Virus record (IMG/VR): IMGVR_UViG_3300048587_001155
Coordinates: 1-64,000 of that record
Length of the DNA stretch: 64,000 nucleotides
Source of the DNA: a virus
Direction: 5' to 3' (one strand)
This document shows, piece after piece, positions 9,133 through 16,117 of the stretch; the first letter of the stretch is position 1, and each line of letters begins with the position of its first letter. A program made the position numbers and the translations under genes. A model generated the notes under the pieces. It had not been told where the DNA came from. It saw only the letters and a program-made list of their open reading frames with translations, and searched no databases.

Positions 9133-9185
9133 GTAGGCCTCACCAACCCCGGGCATGGATGCCGCCCAATTCAGGATCGGCAGCG

Positions 9186-10292
9186 ATGGCAAAACGCATC
9201 AAGGTTTGGGTTATGCACTACAAGGGTCTAAAGGACCTTCGTTTGCAATGGATTGACCCGGTCACAGGGAAGCGAAAAACCAAGTCCGCCAAGACTGCCG
9301 ATCCTGAGGTTGCCAAGCAAGCGGCATCCGACCTCGAATACGAACTCAACCACAACCTCTATGACGAGCCGTCAAAGATGCCGTGGGACGATTTCAGGCG
9401 GGTCTACATCGAGGAGAAGTTTGCCGGTGGATCCGAGAACACGATTTCAAAAGCGGAAACCGTGCTCTCGGATTTCGGCACGCGGTCTCATATCAAGACA
9501 ATCGGAGAGGTGACCGAGCGCACCTTTAGCAATTACGCCAGCAAACTTCGAACATTAGGCCGATCCGCGGCTACTATCCACGGGAACATGGCCTACCTCA
9601 AGGCGGCATTCCGCTGGGCCCACGATCAAGCCATCATCGGCCGTATGCCAAAAATCATCATGCCAAAACTTCCCAAGGGCGCGAATAAGGTAAAGGTCCG
9701 CAACGCTGCGAGAATCACCACAGAAGAATTTGAACGACTCCTTTTGAACTGCCCTTCGAACAGTTGGAAACTCCTCGTCGCTTTCGCGTGGCATTGCGGC
9801 ATGCGACGTTGTGAGGCGATGGCGGTTCACGGTGAGCAGATTGACCTTGCCGGGCGGGTGATATCAGTTCCCGACAACAAAGCGAGGAATCAAGCCGCCG
9901 TTGTCGTTATCACCCCCGAGCTATCGGAGATGCTGAAGTCGATGTTCCCGGACGGAATCCCTCATGGGCCGATCGTTCGCCAGATCCCCAAGAGCGATCG
10001 CGAGGTGTCGCGGGACTTCGTTGCCAACATATCGAGCAAGGCACTGGTGAAGGGCAACAGCCGCGCGAATAAGTTCACCGGGTTCGCCACACTTCACGAC
10101 CTCCGCCGGAGCTACGGGACGCGATGGGCCGCGAGGGTTCCAGCACAGATCCTGAAAGAGATGATGCGGCACGCGGACATCAAGACGACGATGGAATTCT
10201 ACGCCGATGCCGAGCAAGCCATGATGGACGCAGTGTGGTCGAAAGAGGCAATTTTGAACAACACAAAGGATCACACAAAGGCAGGCGAGTAA
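9186..10292 (+). CDS. int: Tyrosine-type site-specific integrase
   Basis: The N-terminal half carries a SAM-like core-binding domain (ENTISKAETVLSDFG ... TIHGNMAYLKAAFRWA). The C-terminal catalytic domain shows the first Arg (HCGMRRCEAM), the HxxR box (LHDLRRSYGTRW), a second His (MRHADIKTTM) and a Tyr (EFYAD). It would recombine attP with attB. ATG 9186 is chosen for AGGA upstream; ATG 9159 has no ribosome site. The tRNA-Ser 3' half lies 47 bases past the stop, the usual int-att arrangement. Confidence 0.93.
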   Translation: MAKRIKVWVMHYKGLKDLRLQWIDPVTGKRKTKSAKTADPEVAKQAASDLEYELNHNLYDEPSKMPWDDFRRVYIEEKFAGGSENTISKAETVLSDFGTRSHIKTIGEVTERTFSNYASKLRTLGRSAATIHGNMAYLKAAFRWAHDQAIIGRMPKIIMPKLPKGANKVKVRNAARITTEEFERLLLNCPSNSWKLLVAFAWHCGMRRCEAMAVHGEQIDLAGRVISVPDNKARNQAAVVVITPELSEMLKSMFPDGIPHGPIVRQIPKSDREVSRDFVANISSKALVKGNSRANKFTGFATLHDLRRSYGTRWAARVPAQILKEMMRHADIKTTMEFYADAEQAMMDAVWSKEAILNNTKDHTKAGE

Positions 10293-10338
10293 GTGGGTTG
10301 ATTTGGCTTTGTTAATCGACCTAAGTCTTTACCAGGAG

Positions 10339-10392
10339 CGGAGAGGGGGGGATTCGAACCCCCGGTCCCATTTCTGGAACACAGCATTTCCA
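10339..10392 (-). other. att core: 3' half of tRNA-Ser(GGA)
   Basis: Read on the minus strand, this segment begins with the anticodon loop CTGGAAA (anticodon GGA), continues through a Ser-type long variable arm (GTTCC pairing with GGGAC), a perfect T arm (GGGGG TTCGAAT CCCCC) and the 3' acceptor strand CCTCTCC with discriminator G. The matching 5' half (GGAGAGG, D arm) is not found beyond 10392. This is therefore an attachment core, not a functional tRNA gene. Its neighbour is the integrase. Confidence 0.8.
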
Positions 10393-11100
10393 GTGATAGA
10401 GACTCCGCGAATGGCAATCTACTCGGGAGCGACATGACGATTTCACTGAGAAAATGGGTCACGAATGACGCGCGAATTGTTCGCGACCCGTGAACGAGAT
10501 CCGTCAGTGTAACAGTTTACGTAACAGTTGACGGTTGCGCGGAAGAGAGCGGGCGACCTCGAGAGCGAGGCTAATAACCAGATTGATGAACTCAATAAGG
10601 AGCTGCACTTGCCGTTTGCAATTCAGTTGCCTATTCCTGCAAGTATCTTGTCTTAGGCGGCGGCACTGAGCCCGCGGCAAGAAATGAAATACCCGAGACG
10701 TCCGGCAAAGATCGTCTCGGGTAAGAACATCGCAGAGGCGGTATTGTAGCTCCCAGTCTCTTCGCGTCCACTTCGATGTTCACCTCATCTCTTGTTTGAA
10801 ACGGTTCCGAGTTTCGATTAGCCGGTTCGCAATGCCCGAAGCCGTAAAGGCATTCCACGACGCCGACACGTCTTTCGATCCCATAGCTACTTCAGGCCGG
10901 CATCTAACCCCAAAAGGGTTCGAGCTCGTCTTTCTCCGATGTAGCAACGGTCGTGACTCTCACCTGCAGACCGACCTAACGGTCTACCAGTTTTGTTGAT
11001 CGTCGACCTCGCCAATGATCGAAAGCCTTATTCCGCAGTTTGAATCTGAACTACCAGAATCAAAGGATTGCTACGCGCACTTCTAAGAAAGGATGTTGAA
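10393..11100. other. Intergenic region between the att core and the RNase H array
   Basis: About 700 bases without a gene I can support. It contains a perfect 11-bp hairpin (10690-10723) and TAACAGTT-type short repeats at 10508-10530 (GTAACAGTTTACGTAACAGTTGAC). An open frame at 10796-10999 lacks a ribosome site and is not called. This may be an arm of the neighbouring element's attachment region plus the promoter of the RNase H array. Confidence 0.5.
10690..10723. terminator. Perfect 11-bp inverted repeat (terminator-like hairpin)
   Basis: TACCCGAGACG at 10690-10700 pairs perfectly with CGTCTCGGGTA at 10713-10723, with a 12-base loop. No clear U tract follows on either strand, so a factor-dependent terminator, a protein-binding site or an RNA processing site is equally possible. 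Confidence 0.4.
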
Positions 11101-11811
11101 ATGGCTGGTTTCAATGAGAAGACTCCAGGGAGCTTTACCATCTGGACCGATGGTGCTTGTATCGACCTGCGATACGGTGGCTGGGCTTTCCTAATTCACG
11201 ATGATCGTGACGGAGAAACGATTTCATCGTCCGATGGAGTCGATCATACGACGAACAATCGAATGGAATTGGCGGCCGTGATCGAAGCGTTGTTGGCGAT
11301 ACCAGAGGGATCGAGGGCGAGAGTTATATCCGACAGTCGTTACGTGGTAAATGGCCTCAACCTTTGGATGAAGAAGTGGGAAAAGTGTGGCTGGAATCGA
11401 AAAGCAACAAAGAAAGACTCCGGCGAGCTTAAGAACAAAGACCTTTGGAAGCGAATTAGCGAGCTCTGCAAGAATCGAAGCGTTGTAGCGTGTTGGGTTA
11501 AAGGACATAACGGGGATCAAGGTAACGAATGGTGCGACCAGCAAGCAACTGAGCGGGCAAGCGAAGTTCTACAAGAAGATCAAAGGTCCCGACTCGGAAA
11601 GCTTCCTGAGGTCGATCCAATGAACGCGACGAGTGTGAGGAATCGCATTCGCTCGAAAGGAGTGACATACGACTTCAACGTCTGTGGCGTCAAAGTTCAG
11701 ACAATCTTTCCAAGGGAATTACACCCCTCCGAAGTTGCTGGATTCGAGCAACTTCTTCAGACCGGCATCAATGACTTGTTGCAGTCGCCATCGCAGGATG
11801 ATCGTTTGTAA
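11101..11811 (+). CDS. RNase HI-like protein with intact catalytic residues (array copy 1)
   Basis: Residues about 10-155 form an RNase HI domain: D in WTDGAC, E in NNRMELAAV, D in VISDSRYVVNG, H in WVKGHNG and D in EWCDQQA match the five E. coli RNase HI active-site positions (D10, E48, D70, H124, D134). It should cleave the RNA strand of RNA-DNA hybrids. A C-terminal extension of about 70 residues ends in an amphipathic helix (VAGFEQLLQTGINDLL). ATG 11101 is preferred over 11068 because AAAGGA precedes it. It is the first of four same-strand genes built on this fold. Confidence 0.88.
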   Translation: MAGFNEKTPGSFTIWTDGACIDLRYGGWAFLIHDDRDGETISSSDGVDHTTNNRMELAAVIEALLAIPEGSRARVISDSRYVVNGLNLWMKKWEKCGWNRKATKKDSGELKNKDLWKRISELCKNRSVVACWVKGHNGDQGNEWCDQQATERASEVLQEDQRSRLGKLPEVDPMNATSVRNRIRSKGVTYDFNVCGVKVQTIFPRELHPSEVAGFEQLLQTGINDLLQSPSQDDRL

Positions 11812-11841
11812 TACAGTCGCGATAACAAAGGAATGTTCGCA

Positions 11842-12570
11842 ATGTCTAGCGATAACGCCATTCATCCCGACTACTCGATTTGGATCTCAGGCTGTTCGCT
11901 TCCGTCTCGCGATGGCGGATGGGCTTTTTTAATTCACACTGAGGTAGACGGCCGCATGTCGTCAGATAGCGGCCATCAAGGCGACACATCACACCATCGA
12001 ATGGAAATGATCGCAGCAATCAATGCACTGAAGATCGTTCCTAGCAACAAACGAGTGACGCTTCATTCTCAAGATCAGTATCTCGTCGATGGAATCAATC
12101 TCTGGATCGATAAGTGGGCTCGAAATGGATGGCAACGAAATGGATCAGACGCAAAGTCATTGCTGAACATCGAGAAATGGAAGGAGATTCATGCCCTCTT
12201 AAACGACAGAGTAACGGCTATCCATGTTTCCGTTGATGATTACGACATACACATTGGGAGCGAGTGGTGTTTCGCGGAAGCTAAGCGTCAAGCTGTATGC
12301 CTTCATTCGAAGCACACCTACCGAAAGAAGAAGGCGCCTCATCCGCCTATTCGACCAACTCATGCCCAGAACAAAGAACACCGCCGGAACGGGAAGTTTC
12401 CCAAGAGGGGAAAGAAGGAACGATTCGGTCAACCGACACTACTGACCGGATTCTTTCCGGACGATCGTCGGATCAATCTCACATTCTCGAAGCGATTAGC
12501 ACCGATCGAAATCGATCGAATCAAGAGGGCCATTGAACAAGCATTGATCGATACCGGTCGTGGCGTTTGA
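11842..12570 (+). CDS. Degenerate RNase H-fold protein (array copy 2)
   Basis: The order of conserved blocks follows copy 1: YSIWISGCS, DGGWAFLIH, HHRMEMIAA, HSQDQYLVDGINLWIDKW and SEWCFAEA. The first catalytic Asp is Ser, the third is Gln and the last is Phe; only the Glu remains, so RNA cleavage is not expected. The basic linker (HTYRKKKAPHPP..., GKFPKRGKKERFG) and the C-terminal helix (IEIDRIKRAIEQALID) could bind nucleic acid or partners. ATG 11842 has AAAGGA at good spacing. It follows copy 1 by 30 bases and is probably co-transcribed. A scaffold or regulatory partner for copy 1 is inference. Confidence 0.8.
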   Translation: MSSDNAIHPDYSIWISGCSLPSRDGGWAFLIHTEVDGRMSSDSGHQGDTSHHRMEMIAAINALKIVPSNKRVTLHSQDQYLVDGINLWIDKWARNGWQRNGSDAKSLLNIEKWKEIHALLNDRVTAIHVSVDDYDIHIGSEWCFAEAKRQAVCLHSKHTYRKKKAPHPPIRPTHAQNKEHRRNGKFPKRGKKERFGQPTLLTGFFPDDRRINLTFSKRLAPIEIDRIKRAIEQALIDTGRGV

Positions 12571-12676
12571 TCGACTGACAGCTCCATGTCAATCACTCGG
12601 AGACAGGGCAATTTACCAATCTCCACATTAGATACCTAAGCCGCACGCGCTCGGCGTGCAACGAAAGGAGCACATC

Positions 12677-13402
12677 ATGATTCAGGAGCACAACAACTCA
12701 GTCATGATCTGGGTCGGTGCAGTTGCATTGAAACAAGGATTTGGAGGTTGGGCATTCTTGCTTCAGAGGAAGGAGACCGGTCTGATCGAGTCCGGATTCG
12801 GCCGGAGTGTTGACACGACGAAGTACCGCATGGCACTTGAAGCAGCGTGCCAGGCTGTCAGCCGATGTAAGCAAAACGACGTCATAACCATCGTGTCTGA
12901 TCTCACCTACCTTGTTAATGGAATCGAAGCCGGTCTTCGTCGAAAGACTATCGCAGGCGAAGAGGATAACGTCGATCTCTGGAAACGCCTCTTAATTGGA
13001 GCAAACTCTCGAGAAGTAAAAGCCCTTTGGACGCGAGATTATTCTGTTCGCGCTAATCGCTGGTGCAACATACAGGCAAAGCGGTCGGCGCAAAGTCTTC
13101 GGGACGGAAGGTCAGTGCCATCAAGTCTTCCACTTCCAGAGTCCAAGTGCATCGATCAAGACAAGATGGCAGCATTTGCATCCGAGCTGAAGCGAACCAA
13201 CTGCGTTCCGCAAGTTATGGAATGCTTGGAAATATCAGCTCTCTCGTTCGACGGTGATTTGATCTCAATCGAACTATCGCGTGATCCCTCTGGAACCGAG
13301 AAGTTCAAGCTTGAGAGAGCGGTCAAGAAGGCGATTCGATCAATGGCTGTCAAGCAAGAGAGGATTAACTCGCGTCCGGCAAAAAAGAATCGACCTCGCT
13401 GA
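12677..13402 (+). CDS. Degenerate RNase H-fold protein (array copy 3)
   Basis: Blocks again align with copy 1: VMIWVGAVA, FGGWAFLLQ, KYRMALEAA, IVSDLTYLVNGIEAG and NRWCNIQAKRSA. Here the first Asp is Gly, the Glu is Ala and the last Asp is Asn; only the middle Asp remains. The long loop after helix C that is present in copy 1 is shortened. The C-terminal part (LISIELSRDPSG, FKLERAVKKAIRSM) has the same strand-helix layout as copies 1 and 2. ATG 12677 follows AAAGGAG. The 106-base gap upstream contains no other gene. Confidence 0.8.
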   Translation: MIQEHNNSVMIWVGAVALKQGFGGWAFLLQRKETGLIESGFGRSVDTTKYRMALEAACQAVSRCKQNDVITIVSDLTYLVNGIEAGLRRKTIAGEEDNVDLWKRLLIGANSREVKALWTRDYSVRANRWCNIQAKRSAQSLRDGRSVPSSLPLPESKCIDQDKMAAFASELKRTNCVPQVMECLEISALSFDGDLISIELSRDPSGTEKFKLERAVKKAIRSMAVKQERINSRPAKKNRPR

Positions 13403-13463
13403 GAGACCCGTTCACACACAGGGAGATTGTTGAAAGTTTCGATAGATAACTGAGGATCTCGCA

Positions 13464-14402
13464 ATGGAAGAATCTGATTGGCTCGTCGAGGCGAAGGGAA
13501 GTTGCTCTAGCGTTTCCGGCGGACCGGGAGCATGGCGTGTTCGAGTACTCGAGAAGACTAATGGACGACACGAAGAGCAAAGCGGAAACAGTTCGAATAC
13601 ATCTCCGCTCGAGATGGAGCTGACTGCGGCATTGAACGGGCTTCGAATGATACCGAAACGAGGATCGGTGACGCTTATGGTTCGGAACCCGATCATCGTA
13701 AATGTTTTGCGAGGAAGCGAACTGCCATCGAAGCACAATGATTTGTGGAGATGCATTCAAGCGGAGTCATTGCCAAGAAGTGTCAACGCTGTAACAGTTC
13801 GCAATTTCGTCGAGATCGACCGCGCGATCGAGCAACGAAACAAGAAGGAGCAGAGAGAGAAAGCGAGGATGTCTTCGACGTCGGAACTCGAGACTCTGCC
13901 ACTCTTCGACCACGACATCACGATCTACACGAACGGCGCAAACTCCAATAAAGTTTGCGGGTGGGCATTTCTACTTCACAACAAGCGTACTGGTGAGATG
14001 GAGACCGGCGCCGGTTCGATTCGTCAAACAAATGTGAATCGGATGAAGCATCTGGCGATAGTAGAAGGACTCAAACGAGCTCCGCAGAATGGGCGGATCC
14101 GGGTTCTCACCGACATGAAATATCTCGCTGACGGAATTACTTACAAGATAGATGTGTGGCATAGCTGGGGATGGCGCAAGTCAGCGAACGGTTGTGTTGA
14201 ACGGCCGAACCCCGATCTTTGGGAAGACGTTTGGCAATCCAAGAGGGTGAGCGACGTTCGAGTTGACTGGGTGCGAAGTAACACCGGGATCGAAGGGCAA
14301 GATTGGTGCGCAACAGAAGCTACTCGACAGGTGGATATCGCTCTTAGAAAGCGAGCAGGAGAGCAGGCCGAACTACCTCGTTTGGATTCGACTCAGCCAT
14401 GA
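13464..14402 (+). CDS. Fusion of two degenerate RNase H-fold domains (array copies 4 and 5)
   Basis: Residues about 15-130 are a strongly reduced copy (GGPGAWRVRVLE, SPLEMELTAALNGL, VRNPIIVNVLRG) without the C-terminal WC motif. Residues about 150-300 are a second, fuller copy (ITIYTNGAN, CGWAFLLHN, VNRMKHLAIVEGL, VLTDMKYLADGI, QDWCATEATRQV). In the second, Asp-to-Asn, Glu-to-Lys and Asp-to-Ala changes remove the active site. The linker (EQRNKKEQREKARM) is charged and helical. The start follows GAGGATC. As the last gene of the array it is followed by 392 bases without a gene. Confidence 0.75.
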   Translation: MEESDWLVEAKGSCSSVSGGPGAWRVRVLEKTNGRHEEQSGNSSNTSPLEMELTAALNGLRMIPKRGSVTLMVRNPIIVNVLRGSELPSKHNDLWRCIQAESLPRSVNAVTVRNFVEIDRAIEQRNKKEQREKARMSSTSELETLPLFDHDITIYTNGANSNKVCGWAFLLHNKRTGEMETGAGSIRQTNVNRMKHLAIVEGLKRAPQNGRIRVLTDMKYLADGITYKIDVWHSWGWRKSANGCVERPNPDLWEDVWQSKRVSDVRVDWVRSNTGIEGQDWCATEATRQVDIALRKRAGEQAELPRLDSTQP

Positions 14403-14794
14403 GATCCCGTGTGGGCGTCGAGACGAATGTCGTTGTAACAATCTTGAGAGTCTTTCCTGGTTTTCTCAATCGGCCGGTCGCGGTCGCGATCGAAAAGGAA
14501 GCTCGCTTTGAGTGTCGGGCGAAATACCGAAACGTGAGTATGAACCATCAAATACTATGCCGAAGTAAGTCAAAAGCTGCTCGGGATAATCCACAGTGAT
14601 AATCTCAATCCCGTCAAAAACGGTAGAACCTGACTATCTTTACGACCCATTCCCTCGATTTGAAAGAAAGTCTGTGGAAAGTAAGGAGCCTCGCTTCGCC
14701 AATCGCTGCCGCCAGAATCGTTTTGAATTTACTCCCCGCTATGCCCAGACCGATCCTAGACTTTGAAGCGTAAAAACGCGGGGTCTTTAGTTCG
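14403..14794 (+). promoter_or_regulatory. Intergenic region, presumed promoter of the methyltransferase operon
   Basis: No gene is supported here. Short CCCCGC (near 14733) and GCGGGG (near 14777) segments could pair across a long loop just ahead of the operon. I cannot identify a -10/-35 pair with confidence. The length of the gap compared with the tight gaps inside the flanking operons suggests that transcription starts anew here. Confidence 0.3.
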
Positions 14795-16117
14795 ATGATG
14801 AAATCAGATGAACAGTTAAGCAGCGCTCAAGTTACGACTCCCTTGCGGGTGATCGAACTTTTTTGGCGTCTACTGAGACATCGTCGGCCTGCTATTGGGC
14901 ATGTCCTCGACATGGGGGCGGGCGATGGACGATTCGCGAAAGCCGGGGAATTCAGATCATACTTGGGAATAGAAATCGATCCGACAAGATCGAGGCATGC
15001 AAAGATCCCGAAGAACGCCAAAATTATAAGAGGCTGTGCGTTCAAGCATTCAGGCAGAGGTTATGATGCCTGCATTGGTAATCCTCCTTATGTCCGACAT
15101 CACGATATCGAGGGGAGTTGGAAACAGCGAACACTCCAAAGTCTTTCAAAATCGCTCGGAGTGAAGCTAGATTGTCGTTTCAATCTTTACCTCTACTTCA
15201 TGTGCCTCGGTCTCCTGCGCACTGCTCACGATGGGATATTGGCAGTCGTCGTTCCGCACGAATGGATTGGCCGTCCATCATCGCGTCCACTTCGCGAGTA
15301 CATTAGCAAACAATCGTGGGACGTAGATGTCTATCGGTTCACTCAGCCCATTTTCGAAGGAGTCCTGACGACTGCTTCGATCACATTCATTGATAAGTCA
15401 TCATCATCCGGCTCGTGGCGACACTATGATCTTTCGAATAACTTCGAAATGAATCCGAGGCCGATTCCTCGAAAATCTGTTCCTCAAATCCTCCCGTACG
15501 AACGCCGGGGAAAAATTTGGGCTATTCGCGGCCTGAGTCCCGGGTCACAGCGTTTCTTCGTTCTGACGGAGGGGGAACGAATTCACAACGGACTCAGGAA
15601 GTCGGACGTAGTTCCATGCGTGACGTCAATGTCTTCTATGCCGTCCGAAGTTGCCACATTATCGGTAAGTGCATTCAAAAAACACTTTGTGAACGCTGGC
15701 GAAAAATGTTGGTTGATAAAATCGCACTCAGAGAGCCCTAGCGATTCATTGGCCGCGTACCTTGGGACCGTTCCAGCTGGGATTCGATCAAACTTCACCT
15801 GCTCATCTCGCACCGTCTGGCATCAATTCCGTATGCCGAAACCTCCGGACATCCTGGTGAGCTCAGGATTCGTTTCGTTTGGACCTAAGGTAGTCGTGAA
15901 TGAAATTGGCGCGATTGGGATCGGAACTATTCATGGCGTGCACGGGGTCCCAAAGTCCAAACGGATCGGTTTGCGAAATTTCTTAGTGTCAACGAACTTT
16001 GAAAAACAGATTATTCCACATGCAAACACGTTGAAGAAAATCGAAGTTCGCCAGCTTAACGCAGCTCTCAATCGATATTCCACAGAGGTGAATAGAAATG
16101 CCGCGCGTCCTCTCTGA
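14795..16117 (+). CDS. N6-adenine DNA methyltransferase, M.TaqI-like
   Basis: AdoMet motif I is VLDMGAGDGRF (about residues 37-47), followed by an acidic IEIDP segment and the catalytic motif IV NPPYV (96-100), as in gamma-class N6-adenine methyltransferases such as M.TaqI. The upstream TTPLRVIELFW resembles motif X. The rest (residues 200-440) would be target recognition. No nuclease domain is visible, so this is not an Eco57I-type fused enzyme. The gene overlaps the ATPase gene by 20 bases, heading a four-gene operon. The start region lacks a clear ribosome site; ATG 14798 is an alternative. Confidence 0.85.
   Translation: MMKSDEQLSSAQVTTPLRVIELFWRLLRHRRPAIGHVLDMGAGDGRFAKAGEFRSYLGIEIDPTRSRHAKIPKNAKIIRGCAFKHSGRGYDACIGNPPYVRHHDIEGSWKQRTLQSLSKSLGVKLDCRFNLYLYFMCLGLLRTAHDGILAVVVPHEWIGRPSSRPLREYISKQSWDVDVYRFTQPIFEGVLTTASITFIDKSSSSGSWRHYDLSNNFEMNPRPIPRKSVPQILPYERRGKIWAIRGLSPGSQRFFVLTEGERIHNGLRKSDVVPCVTSMSSMPSEVATLSVSAFKKHFVNAGEKCWLIKSHSESPSDSLAAYLGTVPAGIRSNFTCSSRTVWHQFRMPKPPDILVSSGFVSFGPKVVVNEIGAIGIGTIHGVHGVPKSKRIGLRNFLVSTNFEKQIIPHANTLKKIEVRQLNAALNRYSTEVNRNAARPL

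Noticed and set aside
10339-10392. Functional tRNA-Ser gene
   Set aside because: Only the 3' half from the anticodon loop on is present; D arm and 5' acceptor strand are missing.
10796-10999. 67-codon plus frame before the RNase H array
   Set aside because: No ribosome site and no recognisable protein pattern; considered non-coding.
15118-15306. Possible second small gene within the methyltransferase
   Set aside because: Out-of-frame shadow inside a gene with continuous conserved motifs.
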